DNA of 64,000 bases, from positions 2,604,001-2,668,000 of the forward strand of contig OX044364.1 of the NCBI GenBank assembly GCA_943846735.1, read 5' to 3'. The stretch is from CAJQLB01 sp905479065. Lineage in GTDB: Bacteria > Bacteroidota > Bacteroidia > Flavobacteriales > Flavobacteriaceae. The translations under genes were made by a program, and so were the position numbers. The notes beneath the pieces were generated by a model that was given only the letters and a program-made list of their open reading frames with translations, was not told where the DNA came from and ran no database searches. This document shows, in pieces, positions 34,763 to 43,854 of this stretch (positions are counted from its first letter, which is position 1; each line of letters opens with the position of its first letter).

Positions 34763-35305
34763 TTATTCATTGATTTCAACGATAAGCTTTACACCGGTAT
34801 TTTCTTTGTATTTTGAATCTATCCAAACCTTACCATTAACTTCAAAATGCGTCAGAGTTTGTTTCATCAATCCAATAGCAAAATAGGTAAGTCCTCTTTT
34901 GGAATCATAAATCATTACAAGTTTATTATCTTGTTTTTCAACCAGGCGAAATTCCGGTAATTCAGCATCTTCGTATAACTTTTTAACCTCAATATGGATA
35001 TGTGATTCTATACCAGCAATTAAATCTAATGGATTTTTATATTCCTTAATAATATAGGAATGTTTTCCAATGAGGTATGGGAATACAAATTTCCCAAATT
35101 CTTCCAAAAGAAACTCTGCAGAATCTTTTGTTTTGTTACAGATAAACGTCAGCATGGTTGCTAATTCGTCAAAAGGATAACTGTTAAAGGCGGAATAGAC
35201 TCCTCTTGAAGGTAAATTTGAACTTTCAATCATCTCATCGACGATCGCTAGCCCATGAGATTCTTCAACAAAACGTATGAATTCGGTAAATATAAAGCCT
35301 TTCAT
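34763..35305 (-). CDS. H-NOX (heme NO/O2-binding) sensor protein
   Basis: The 180-residue protein has the length of a stand-alone H-NOX domain. The heme-propionate motif YxSxR is present as Y133-D-S135-K-R137 (YDSKR). H104 in HIHIEVKKLYEDAELP aligns with the proximal heme ligand (H102 in the Thermoanaerobacter protein, whose YxSxR is at 131-135). H102 is a second histidine nearby. No obvious distal Tyr is argued for, so NO rather than O2 sensing is likely. It lies 3 bases after the receiver gene and 95 before the kinase. Confidence 0.88.
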   Translation of the reverse strand: MKGFIFTEFIRFVEESHGLAIVDEMIESSNLPSRGVYSAFNSYPFDELATMLTFICNKTKDSAEFLLEEFGKFVFPYLIGKHSYIIKEYKNPLDLIAGIESHIHIEVKKLYEDAELPEFRLVEKQDNKLVMIYDSKRGLTYFAIGLMKQTLTHFEVNGKVWIDSKYKENTGVKLIVEINE

Positions 35306-35308
35306 ATC

Positions 35309-35716
35309 CTATGTCCTATTTGTATAAGATCGCATCCAATATTCGGTAATGAGTATGAGATTCTTTTTGTATTCTTTAAAATCAATATGTTTAACAAAAT
35401 AACCACAGACGCCTAAAGTTTTACACTTAAAATAATCTTCTGCATTTGAGCTCGTTGTGTGAATAATAATAGGTATACGCGAGTACTTCTCTATTTTTTT
35501 TATAGCAACAAGAAATTCAATACCATTCATAATTGGCATATTTATATCGAGTAAAATAAAAAAGGGCAGTTCTGTTTGATTTAATTTATTTAAATGATCT
35601 AATGCTTCTTCACCGTTTTCAGCAGTGTCAATAGAGATGCTTGGGAATTCAGATTCCAACGTTTTTCGAATTCCTAAAGTGACGATTTTGTTATCTTCAA
35701 CAATAAGGGTTTTCAT
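35309..35716 (-). CDS. Single-domain response regulator (CheY/Rcp-like)
   Basis: A 135-residue receiver domain with no output domain. The phosphorylation site is D57 (LLDINMP), acidic pocket residues are E7/D8 (VEDN), and the conserved Thr/Ser and Lys lie in IIIHTTSS and YFVKH. Such Rcp-type receivers pass phosphate onward or act by protein contact. It is the first gene of the receiver / H-NOX / kinase run, so it is the likely phosphate acceptor of the kinase. Output target unknown. Confidence 0.92.
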   Translation of the reverse strand: MKTLIVEDNKIVTLGIRKTLESEFPSISIDTAENGEEALDHLNKLNQTELPFFILLDINMPIMNGIEFLVAIKKIEKYSRIPIIIHTTSSNAEDYFKCKTLGVCGYFVKHIDFKEYKKNLILITEYWMRSYTNRT

Positions 35717-35855
35717 ATTTGTATGTAATTAAAAACTATAAAATGTCTTAAAGGCAATTTACAAAAAAAACGACACTTATGTTTACAGAATCGACCAAAA
35801 AGATAAAAATATGTGCTTAAAACAATGTAAATTAACAATTTTTGTAAAAATTTAA

Positions 35856-35896
35856 TTTATTGCTTTTCACAAGATTCTTTATTGCTTTTCACAAGA
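35856..35896. repeat. Imperfect 22-base tandem duplication at the 3' end of the methyltransferase gene
   Basis: A 19-base block beginning TTTATTGCTTTTCACAAGA occurs at 35856-35874 and again at 35878-35896, a period of 22. Because 22 is not a multiple of three, the two copies are read in different frames: one encodes LVKSNK, the other SCEKQ plus the stop. Confidence 0.9.
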
Positions 35897-36792
35897 CTTT
35901 TAATGTGTGATGGACCAATTTGACAGCAACCTCCAACAATATCTGCTCCAAGCAAAAACCATTCTTTAGACATCGCGGTAAAATATTTTGGATTTGAATT
36001 TTTCATCCATGTTTTTGACTCTACATGATAGGAGTCTCCTGCATTTGGATAAATAATTATTTTTTTATCAGTTTTGATTGATTTTAGTTCCTGGATTAAC
36101 GATGATATGTATTTTGGAGCTGTACAATTAACTCCGAAGGCGAAAATTGTAGGATGGTTTTTCAATAGTAAAGCTGCTTTTTTTATGGATGTACCGTCAT
36201 TAAGGTATTGTCCGTCTTTACATGAAAATGAAATCCACGACGGAGTTTTAATGGTTTTTAGGATGGTTGATAAAACTTGAGTTTCAAAAAAAGATGGAAT
36301 AGTTTCGAGAGCGATAAGATCACAATTTGAGGCATCTAATAATTGAATTCGTTTTAAATGAAATTCTAATAGATTATTTTTTGATACATTGTAATCACCA
36401 CGGTATTCAGAACCATTGGCCAAATAAGCACCATAGGGCCCAATACTTCCAGCGAGCAAGGGTTTGTCTTGACATTTATATTTTGTGCAATATTGATTGA
36501 TGGCGCTTCGAGCTAAATCTACAGATTTTAAAATGAGACCCTCAGATTCACTTCGCGAAAAGCCGAGCTTCATAAATCCTGGAATTGTTGCTTGATAACT
36601 CGCTGTTGAAATTATTTGAGCACCAGCGTTTAAATATGCAAGATGTGTATCCATGATCGCCTTAGGGTTTTTGTCTAATAAATTCGCAACCCATAACTCA
36701 TGATTTAAATTGCAACCAAACGATTCAAGTACGTTTGACAGACCACCATCAAGTATTAACGGGTATTTAAGTTTTTTTAATAGTGACTTCAT
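35857..36792 (-). CDS. Homocysteine S-methyltransferase family protein
   Basis: The 311-residue protein has the zinc-binding pattern of this family: one Cys in GVNCTAP (about residue 223) and a Cys pair in GGCC near residue 290. These enzymes methylate homocysteine from S-methylmethionine, AdoMet or betaine. Length suits the MmuM group. The N-terminus LILDGGLSNVLE fits the barrel start. The last residues (SNKESCEKQ) are built on a 22-base tandem duplication that shifts the frame. It is divergent from rhlE. Confidence 0.88.
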   Translation of the reverse strand: MKSLLKKLKYPLILDGGLSNVLESFGCNLNHELWVANLLDKNPKAIMDTHLAYLNAGAQIISTASYQATIPGFMKLGFSRSESEGLILKSVDLARSAINQYCTKYKCQDKPLLAGSIGPYGAYLANGSEYRGDYNVSKNNLLEFHLKRIQLLDASNCDLIALETIPSFFETQVLSTILKTIKTPSWISFSCKDGQYLNDGTSIKKAALLLKNHPTIFAFGVNCTAPKYISSLIQELKSIKTDKKIIIYPNAGDSYHVESKTWMKNSNPKYFTAMSKEWFLLGADIVGGCCQIGPSHIKSLVKSNKESCEKQ

Positions 36793-36872
36793 TTTAAAAA
36801 AAAAGTTGTGAAACCAATCTACTGAATATTTAATAAAGTTCGATTAATATGAATACAATTTATAAATAAGCG

Positions 36873-36880
36873 TAACTTTG
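36873..36880 (+). promoter_or_regulatory. -7 promoter element of rhlE
   Basis: TAACTTTG matches TAnnTTTG, 55 bases before the rhlE ATG. No clear TTTG partner is seen at the right distance. The leader of about 50 bases is longer than most here. Confidence 0.55.
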
Positions 36881-36935
36881 AAATGTAATAAAAAATGACT
36901 TTCTAAATTAAATTGTCATTAATTCATTTATCGTT

Positions 36936-38213
36936 ATGTCATTTAATCAATTAGGCCTATCTGATGCCTTACTAAAAGCAGTAGTAAAGCAAGGTTACAA
37001 AACACCATCTCCAATTCAGAGTAAGTCCATTCCCTTGATTTTGGAAGGGAAAGACCTCTTGGCCTCTGCGCAAACGGGAACTGGAAAAACTGCGGGCTTT
37101 ACCTTACCCCTTCTTCAAATATTATCAGAAGGGCAATCATTACGAAAAAGACCTATTCGAGCGTTGATTTTAACACCAACTCGTGAACTAGCAGCACAAG
37201 TTTATAACAATGTAAACTCTTACAGTGAATTCTTGGATCTTCGCTCCACTGTGATTTTTGGAGGTGTTAATCAACGACCTCAAGTAGCAACTATTAAAAA
37301 TGGAGTTGATATTTTAATTGCAACTCCTGGACGATTAATTGATTTACAAAACCAAGGATTTTTATCACTTGCAAATATTCAAATTTTAGTTTTGGATGAG
37401 GCTGATCGTATGCTTGACATGGGTTTTTTAAGAGATATCAAAAAAATCATAAGCTTTATGCCAAAGCAGAGACAAAACTTGCTGTTTTCTGCAACGTTTT
37501 CCAAAGAAATTAAGAAATTGGCAAGTGAATTTTTACACAATCCTATGACGATTGAAGTAGCACGCGAAAATAGTACAGTGGATGTTATTCAGCAGAAAGT
37601 TTATCGAGTTGCTAAGGCAAAAAAAACAGGATTAATAATTAAATTAATTTCAGAGGGTAATTGGAAACAAGTTTTGGTATTTAACAGAACAAAACATGGA
37701 GCGAATAGACTGTGTAAAAAAATGATTAGTGCTGGTATTTCTGCCTCTGCTATCCATGGAAATAAAAGTCAGGGAGCACGAACGAAGGCACTTCATGGAT
37801 TTAAAAATGGTACCGTGAGAGTATTAGTTGCCACTGATATCGCAGCTCGTGGTTTAGATATTCCTCTTTTACCGCACGTAATAAATTTTGAATTACCGAA
37901 TATTTCTGAAGATTACGTACACCGCATTGGACGAACGGGAAGAGCGGGAGCTAGTGGTGAAGCATTATCTTTGGTTTGCGGTGAGGAACGAGGCTATTTA
38001 CGCGACATTGAAAAGTTAATTGGACTGAAACTACCAACATCAATTGTTGAGGGCTTTGAGCCTGATCCCAATGCACCTAGTAAGCCAGTAAAAAAGCAGC
38101 AACGACAATCGAGACATTCAAAAGCTCGAAAAACTGGAGAAGGGAAAAATACGTCTGAGCAATCGCACAAATCAAGACGATCTAAAAGGCACAGAAACAG
38201 ATATAGAAATTAA
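36936..38213 (+). CDS. rhlE: DEAD-box RNA helicase, RhlE type
   Basis: The 425-residue helicase has all motifs: Q motif (GYKTPSPIQ), I ASAQTGTGKT, Ia PTRELAAQ, II DEAD in VLDEADRMLDMGF, III SAT, and V/VI ATDIAARGLD and HRIGRTGRAG. A basic, low-complexity tail (about 380-425, rich in K, R, S) gives RNA affinity. RhlE helicases assist ribosome assembly and RNA turnover and are often cold-induced. A small DUF2132 gene follows 18 bases later. Confidence 0.93.
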   Translation: MSFNQLGLSDALLKAVVKQGYKTPSPIQSKSIPLILEGKDLLASAQTGTGKTAGFTLPLLQILSEGQSLRKRPIRALILTPTRELAAQVYNNVNSYSEFLDLRSTVIFGGVNQRPQVATIKNGVDILIATPGRLIDLQNQGFLSLANIQILVLDEADRMLDMGFLRDIKKIISFMPKQRQNLLFSATFSKEIKKLASEFLHNPMTIEVARENSTVDVIQQKVYRVAKAKKTGLIIKLISEGNWKQVLVFNRTKHGANRLCKKMISAGISASAIHGNKSQGARTKALHGFKNGTVRVLVATDIAARGLDIPLLPHVINFELPNISEDYVHRIGRTGRAGASGEALSLVCGEERGYLRDIEKLIGLKLPTSIVEGFEPDPNAPSKPVKKQQRQSRHSKARKTGEGKNTSEQSHKSRRSKRHRNRYRN

Positions 38214-38231
38214 TATAGCAACAAATATTTT

Positions 38232-38456
38232 ATGGAGTCGCAACCAAATAATCCACTTCATGGCGTCACATTGAAACACATTTTAAACACACTGGTAAAT
38301 CGCTATGGTTGGGAATATTTAGGGTATAATATTAGTATACGATGTTTTACTCACGATCCGTCAGTTGCATCCAGTTTGAAATTTTTAAGACGGACACCTT
38401 GGGCAAGAAAGAAGGTTGAAGAATTTTATATTGATATGCTGGAAAAACAGAGATGA
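38232..38456 (+). CDS. DUF2132 (VF530-type) small protein
   Basis: A 74-residue protein matching the VF530/DUF2132 family: NPLHGVTLKHILNTLVNRYG, then RCFTHDPSVASSLKFLRRTPWAR. Members are small helical proteins suggested to bind DNA; function is unknown. It is downstream of rhlE by 18 bases and may be co-transcribed. It ends 10 bases before the convergent GNAT gene, with no clear terminator between. Confidence 0.9.
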   Translation: MESQPNNPLHGVTLKHILNTLVNRYGWEYLGYNISIRCFTHDPSVASSLKFLRRTPWARKKVEEFYIDMLEKQR

Positions 38457-38466
38457 CAGGCATATA

Positions 38467-38913
38467 TCAGCCTTTGTTTAATCTTATTTTTCTAATGCCG
38501 TAGTCAGTATCCCACTGTTTGACCTCTACAAAACCCATCTTCTTGTAAAGATTGATGGCGGGTTTATTTTTTACACCTGTTTCCACAAAAAAAGGTTTTT
38601 TACGGTAATGCATAAAAACAAAAGACATTAATTGTGAAGCGATACCTTGTCTGAAAAAAAACGGAAGAACAACAAGACTTTGCACGTGGGTATACGAAGT
38701 ATGATGTTTTATTTCAATGATTCCCGCTAACGTATCATCTTTAAAATATCCAAAAAAATCATTTTTACAGACTGCGAAATTTTCAATAGTTCTTTGTAAT
38801 GGTGGAAAATTAATGGCTTCCAGTAGATCTGCTTCCACGGTATAAGATTTTTGAAAAACATGGTGCATGTTTTCAGCAGTAATAAGTTTTGTATTGTCAA
38901 GTTTCTTTAACAT
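38467..38913 (-). CDS. GNAT family N-acetyltransferase
   Basis: The 148-residue protein has the GNAT core: VQSLVVLPFFFRQGIASQLM (about 80-99, acetyl-CoA pyrophosphate loop of the RxxGxA type) and the C-terminal NLYKKMGFVEV. Substrate cannot be told. It lies 62 bases after trmL on the same strand, so it could be a distal member of the trp transcript. Confidence 0.88.
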   Translation of the reverse strand: MLKKLDNTKLITAENMHHVFQKSYTVEADLLEAINFPPLQRTIENFAVCKNDFFGYFKDDTLAGIIEIKHHTSYTHVQSLVVLPFFFRQGIASQLMSFVFMHYRKKPFFVETGVKNKPAINLYKKMGFVEVKQWDTDYGIRKIRLNKG

Positions 38914-38975
38914 TAAAACATGGTTTCAAATCGTTGGTAGGCCATTAATTTGTTTTTTGATGGCATCAAGCCTTA

Positions 38976-39443
38976 TCAATCATGTGTCCCTATACTAAGT
39001 TGTCGTTGTCCTTCATAAGTGACTATACTCACTGCATTTGCCAGATTGAGACTCCGAACATATTTACTCATTACAGGAATTTTATAAACCTTTTCAGGAT
39101 GTGATTCAATTAACCATTTTGGTAACCCAATAGATTCTTTTCCAAAGACCAAAAACATATCATTTTCAAAGGGAATTTGCCAATGAAGCTTGTTTCCATG
39201 ACTCGATAAAAATACCATATTGACGTTCTTGTTAATACTGAAAAAATGTTCAACGGAGTCGTAATATTTGATGTTTAAATGCTGCCAATAGTCCAACCCA
39301 GCTCGTTTTAGGCGTGTATCATCAATACTAAAACCAAAGGGTTTTACCAAATGTAAGTTTGAGCCAGACGCTAATGATAGTCTACCAATGTTCCCTGTGT
39401 TATTAGGTATTTCTGGTTCTATGAGTACAATGTTTAGTGGCAT
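38976..39443 (-). CDS. trmL: tRNA (cytidine/uridine-34 2'-O)-methyltransferase
   Basis: The 155-residue SPOUT (TrmH-type) enzyme has the motifs IEPEIPNNTGNIGRL, LVFGKESIGLP and VRSLNLANAVSIVTYE, the last forming the knotted AdoMet site. TrmL methylates the wobble ribose of tRNA-Leu. The start overlaps the end of trpA by 10 bases, so it is translated with the trp operon. No metabolic link to tryptophan is known. Confidence 0.93.
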   Translation of the reverse strand: MPLNIVLIEPEIPNNTGNIGRLSLASGSNLHLVKPFGFSIDDTRLKRAGLDYWQHLNIKYYDSVEHFFSINKNVNMVFLSSHGNKLHWQIPFENDMFLVFGKESIGLPKWLIESHPEKVYKIPVMSKYVRSLNLANAVSIVTYEGQRQLSIGTHD

Positions 39444-40207
39444 TCACCTAAGATAGTATTTATAAATTTATCAATCGAATCAATACCTTCAGTAGTTAGG
39501 TGTTTAACAAAGGCACTCCCAATGATAGCTCCTTTGGCCTGGTTGGTAGCTTGTTTAAAGGTCATGTTGTTTGAAATTCCAAAGCCAACTATCTGAGGAT
39601 TGTTTAAATTCATGTCAGCAATACGCTTGAAGTAAGATGTTTGTTCATCTCCAAAACCAACCTGAACTCCTGTTGTACTTGCGCTACTCACCATATAAAT
39701 AAACCCTTTCGAGTTAGCATCAATGTATTGAATTCTTTCTTCACTAGTTTGCGGTGTTATTAGAAAAACATTGATGAGTCCGTGAGCTTCAAAAATTTGC
39801 CTGTAATCACTTTCATAGATATCCATTGGTAAATCTGGAATGATAAGGCCATCGATACCAATATTTTGACACTTTTCACAGAATGCTTCAACACCGTACT
39901 GCAAAATTGGATTAAAATACCCCATAATAATAAGTGGGATAGAAACTGACTGACGAATCGCTTGTAGTTGCTCAAAAAGTATTTCAGTCGTCATGCCGTT
40001 TTGTAAAGCTTTTGTTGAGCTATCCTGTATTGTTGGACCATCTGCCAAAGGATCACTGAAAGGCATTCCAATTTCAATCATGTCAACACCATGTCTCTCT
40101 AAACTTTTAATAATTGATACAGTATCTTCTAGATTTGGATAACCCGCTGTAAAGTAAATTGATAATAGTTTTTTATCAGTAAGTAGTTGCTGCTTTATTC
40201 TATTCAT
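39434..40207 (-). CDS. trpA: Tryptophan synthase alpha subunit
   Basis: The 257-residue TIM barrel cleaves indole-3-glycerol phosphate to indole. Catalytic Glu is in MIEIGMPFSDPLADGP and Asp in GLIIPDLP. It follows trpB by 2 bases, matching the need for an alpha-beta complex. Confidence 0.97.
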   Translation of the reverse strand: MNRIKQQLLTDKKLLSIYFTAGYPNLEDTVSIIKSLERHGVDMIEIGMPFSDPLADGPTIQDSSTKALQNGMTTEILFEQLQAIRQSVSIPLIIMGYFNPILQYGVEAFCEKCQNIGIDGLIIPDLPMDIYESDYRQIFEAHGLINVFLITPQTSEERIQYIDANSKGFIYMVSSASTTGVQVGFGDEQTSYFKRIADMNLNNPQIVGFGISNNMTFKQATNQAKGAIIGSAFVKHLTTEGIDSIDKFINTILGECH

Positions 40208-40209
40208 TG

Positions 40210-41391
40210 TTATAATTTAAAATAATCAATATAGTTTTGTAAATCCTTATCACCTCGCCCTGATAGGTTTATGACTATAATATCATCATTTTTGAACTTT
40301 TTATGATCAAATATAGCAAGGGAATGGGAGGTTTCAATTGCAGGAATGATTCCTTCTAATTGACTTAAGGCCAATCCTGCTTTCATAGCTTCATCATCGG
40401 TTATTGACATAAACTCTGCACGTCCTGACTTGTAAAGATGTGCATGCATTGGACCAACACCAGGATAATCTAATCCTGCAGAAATAGAGTAAGGTTCTGT
40501 TATTTGACCGTCTTTTGTTTGCATTAACAGCGTTTTACTTCCATGGATAATACCTTCCTTGCCAAGAATAGACGTTGCAGCACTTTCTCCACTATGAATA
40601 CCTTTACCTGCGGCTTCTACAGCGATTAATTGGACACTCGTATCCTCTAAATAATGATAAAATGCTCCGGCAGCATTACTACCACCACCAACGCAGGCAA
40701 TGACATAATCAGGTTTTGTTGTGCCTTCTTGGTCTTTCAATTGCCATTGTATTTCTTCTGAGACAATAGACTGAAAGCGTGCCACCATGTCAGGATAGGG
40801 GTGAGGCCCTACAACGCTTCCTACGATATAATGGGTGTCCAAGGGATTGTTAATCCAATCACGCATGGCTTCATTTGTTGCATCTTTTAATGTGCGACTA
40901 CCTGACATTGCGGGTATTACTTTTGCCCCTAGCATCTTCATTCGAGCTACATTTGGTGCTTGTCTTTTTATATCAATTTCCCCCATGTAGATGATGCATT
41001 CGATTCCCATTAATGCACAAACAGTAGCTGTTGCAACACCGTGTTGTCCAGCACCTGTTTCAGCGATGATTCTAGTCTTTCCTAATCGTTGTGCCAGTAA
41101 AATTTGCCCCACAGTATTATTAATTTTATGTGCACCTGTATGGTTAAGATCTTCACGTTTTAAGTAAATTTTCGTGTTGTATTTTTTTGACAAACGCGAA
41201 GCATAATATAGAGGTGAAGGTCGGCCAACATAATCTCTTAAGAGTTGCTTAAATTCTTTTTGAAATTCTGAATCTGACATTATCTGAAGATAATTTTGAC
41301 GTAATTTTTCAATATTTGGGTGTAACATTTCAGGTATAAAAGCACCCCCAAAATCTCCATAATAACCGTTGTCGTTTATGTGATAACTCAT
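40210..41391 (-). CDS. trpB: Tryptophan synthase beta subunit
   Basis: The 393-residue PLP enzyme condenses indole with serine. The PLP lysine is in REDLNHTGAHKINN and the phosphate loop is GGGSNAAG. TrpB type 1 by length and AETGAGQHG. It overlaps trpF by 4 bases. Confidence 0.98.
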   Translation of the reverse strand: MSYHINDNGYYGDFGGAFIPEMLHPNIEKLRQNYLQIMSDSEFQKEFKQLLRDYVGRPSPLYYASRLSKKYNTKIYLKREDLNHTGAHKINNTVGQILLAQRLGKTRIIAETGAGQHGVATATVCALMGIECIIYMGEIDIKRQAPNVARMKMLGAKVIPAMSGSRTLKDATNEAMRDWINNPLDTHYIVGSVVGPHPYPDMVARFQSIVSEEIQWQLKDQEGTTKPDYVIACVGGGSNAAGAFYHYLEDTSVQLIAVEAAGKGIHSGESAATSILGKEGIIHGSKTLLMQTKDGQITEPYSISAGLDYPGVGPMHAHLYKSGRAEFMSITDDEAMKAGLALSQLEGIIPAIETSHSLAIFDHKKFKNDDIIVINLSGRGDKDLQNYIDYFKL

Positions 41392-42080
41392 ATTGATGAT
41401 TTAAATTTTTTTAATTTTTCTATATCTTTTATTCCAGGTTTGATTTCGAATTTACTATTTACATCGAGAGCAAAGCAGTATTTTGAAATCTCTGTTCTTT
41501 GGAATTGTTTTAATTGTTTTACTTGTTTTAATCCAATACCGCCACTCAAAAAATAGGGCTTCGTTAGTTTATAATTTAATAGGATATCCCAGTCAAATAA
41601 TGAGCCATTACCCCCTGGTAGTTTACCTTTAGTATCAAATAAAAAATAATCTACAAGTTTCTCAAAGGGGTTCAAGGCATTAAAATTAAACGTATCGTCT
41701 ACACAAAAAGCTTTAACGATTTTAATATTTTGTAAGCCCTCACTACTTTGTTTATCTTTAGTAGGCTCCTGATTTTTTAGTTTCCAACGCTCTGATTCCA
41801 AATGGTATTTAGATTTTAATTGGGCGCAAAATTGAGGGCTTTCGTTACCATGAAGTTGAATCATATCTAGTTGATGTTGATTTACCTTGGCCATAATAAA
41901 ATCTATGTCTTCATCTACAAATACACCCACTTTATATATAGATTTTGATATTTTTGGAATTGCTTCTTCCAATAATCTTGGAGATTTTTTATAAAAAATA
42001 AAACCCATAAAGTCTGGCTGAAGTTGGGCAACTGCTTCCGTGTTATGTGGATGTTTCATGCCGCAAATTTTGAGTTTCAT
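41388..42080 (-). CDS. trpF: Phosphoribosylanthranilate isomerase
   Basis: The 230-residue barrel starts MKLKICGMKHPHN with the catalytic Cys in KICGM and the Asp in FLFDTKG. It is some 20-25 residues longer than I expect because of a hydrophilic insertion at about residues 92-118 (including LKNQEPTKDKQSSEG) after the third strand. The overlap with trpC and trpB is 4 bases each. Confidence 0.96.
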   Translation of the reverse strand: MKLKICGMKHPHNTEAVAQLQPDFMGFIFYKKSPRLLEEAIPKISKSIYKVGVFVDEDIDFIMAKVNQHQLDMIQLHGNESPQFCAQLKSKYHLESERWKLKNQEPTKDKQSSEGLQNIKIVKAFCVDDTFNFNALNPFEKLVDYFLFDTKGKLPGGNGSLFDWDILLNYKLTKPYFLSGGIGLKQVKQLKQFQRTEISKYCFALDVNSKFEIKPGIKDIEKLKKFKSSI

Positions 42081-42862
42081 ACGATTAAATTTTTAATAAA
42101 ATTTGATGCACTTTGACCAGGGTTATCCGTTTTCATAAAATTCTCTCCAACGAGAAACCCTTTAAAGCCAAATGGTTTAAGTTCTTTAATAGCCTCTATT
42201 GAGCTAATACCACTCTCTGAGATGCTTACAAACTCACTGGGAATGGCCTTACTGAGTTTTTTACTGTGCGCTATGTCAACCTCAAATGTTTTTAGATTTC
42301 TATTGTTTACACCAATCATTTGGAGTGACGGCATGAGTGAATTAGTTAATTCTGTGGTATTGTGTACCTCTAAAATAATTTCTAAATGTAAACTTTTGGC
42401 AAGTTCTGAAAAACGCTTTATTTCATCTTTTTTTAAAATCGCAGCAATCAATAAAATCGCATCGGCACCGAAGGCTTTACTTTCTATTATTTGATATTCA
42501 CTGATGATGAATTCTTTTCTCAGAAGAGGTAGTTCACAACTTGCTCTTGCAAGTAATAAATCATCTAAGGATCCACCAAAATATTTACTATCAGTGAGCA
42601 CAGACATCCCGCAAACGCCAGCTTTTTCATAACCTATCGCAACATCTTGAACATTCAAATTATGGTTTATGACTGCTTTCGAAGGTGAACGTCGCTTGTG
42701 TTCAGCGATGATCCCCGTTGCACTCTGACTTAAATTTTGAACCAATGAGAATGTTGAACGGTTAAATAAAATAGATTGCTCTAGCTGATTAATTGGAATT
42801 AAACGGCTACGAAGTTCCACTTCTTTTCGTTTGTCTTTGACGATACGTGTTAATATATTCAT
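42077..42862 (-). CDS. trpC: Indole-3-glycerol phosphate synthase
   Basis: The 261-residue barrel closes the indole ring. Motifs are IIAEHKRRSPSKA (catalytic Glu and Lys), LRKEFI and IGVNNRNL, then SESGI. It is separate from trpF (not the fused enterobacterial form) and overlaps its neighbours by 4 bases. Confidence 0.97.
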   Translation of the reverse strand: MNILTRIVKDKRKEVELRSRLIPINQLEQSILFNRSTFSLVQNLSQSATGIIAEHKRRSPSKAVINHNLNVQDVAIGYEKAGVCGMSVLTDSKYFGGSLDDLLLARASCELPLLRKEFIISEYQIIESKAFGADAILLIAAILKKDEIKRFSELAKSLHLEIILEVHNTTELTNSLMPSLQMIGVNNRNLKTFEVDIAHSKKLSKAIPSEFVSISESGISSIEAIKELKPFGFKGFLVGENFMKTDNPGQSASNFIKNLIV

Positions 42863-43851
42863 TTACTTAATTCTATTAAATTCATTAATGCAGTTTTTGC
42901 TTTTCCGCTTAACAGGGATTCTTTTGCAAGCTCAAAACCATGTTGATGGTCCATTTGTTTGGCTGTGGCAATCGCCAATCCCGCATTGGCACAAACGACA
43001 TTGTTTTGGGCGTGAGTACCGTTGCCACTTATGACATTCATAAATATTGTCGCTGCATTTTTTATCGTATGACCTCCTGAAATTTCACTTTGCTTAATTT
43101 TACCAATACCTAAGTCCTCTGGGTGTAGTATGTTTTCACTTTTGTTGGAAATAATTTTTGTTGGTCCCGTTAATGAAATTTCATCGTATCCGTCAAGGGC
43201 ATGTACAATACTGTAATTTTTATCTGTTTGTTGATATAAATAGCCATACAATCGTTGTAATTCTAAATTAAAGACACCTACCATTTGGTTTTTTGGAAAA
43301 CAAGGGTTCACCATTGGTCCAAGCATGTTAAAGAACGTTTTAACACCAAGTTCACGTCTAATGGGAGCCACATTTTTCATAGCTGGATGAAATAGTGGCG
43401 CATGCAATACACAGATTCCTGTTTGGTCAATACATTTTTTTAGAAAATCAATATCATTTGAGAATTTTATTCCTAAAAATTCCATCACATTTGATGATCC
43501 GCATGATGACGAAACACCATAATTACCGTGTTTAGCAACATAAACTCCTGCTCCTGCAGTAATAAATGATGCGAGTGTTGAGATATTAAAAGTGTCTTGG
43601 CCATCTCCACCAGTACCGCATAAATCAATGGGGTTAAAATCTTTTAAATTAACGGGGACACATAATTCTAAGAGAGCATCTCTAAAACCACCCAATTCCT
43701 CAAGAGTGATACTTCTCATCATGTAAATGGTCAAAAATGATGCAATTTGATTCGAGTTATAGTCCCCTTTGGAAATATTAACCAACACATTTTTTGCCTC
43801 ACTGCTAGAAATACTCTCATGATTTATAAGTCTATTAAGTAATTGTTTCAT
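42859..43851 (-). CDS. trpD: Anthranilate phosphoribosyltransferase
   Basis: The 330-residue enzyme joins anthranilate to PRPP. The glycine-rich PRPP loop CGTGGDGQDTFNIST (about 79-93) and KHGNYGVSSSCGSSNVMEFLG are characteristic. It is unfused to trpG. Overlap with trpC is 4 bases. Confidence 0.97.
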   Translation of the reverse strand: MKQLLNRLINHESISSSEAKNVLVNISKGDYNSNQIASFLTIYMMRSITLEELGGFRDALLELCVPVNLKDFNPIDLCGTGGDGQDTFNISTLASFITAGAGVYVAKHGNYGVSSSCGSSNVMEFLGIKFSNDIDFLKKCIDQTGICVLHAPLFHPAMKNVAPIRRELGVKTFFNMLGPMVNPCFPKNQMVGVFNLELQRLYGYLYQQTDKNYSIVHALDGYDEISLTGPTKIISNKSENILHPEDLGIGKIKQSEISGGHTIKNAATIFMNVISGNGTHAQNNVVCANAGLAIATAKQMDHQHGFELAKESLLSGKAKTALMNLIELSK

Positions 43852-43854
43852 AAT

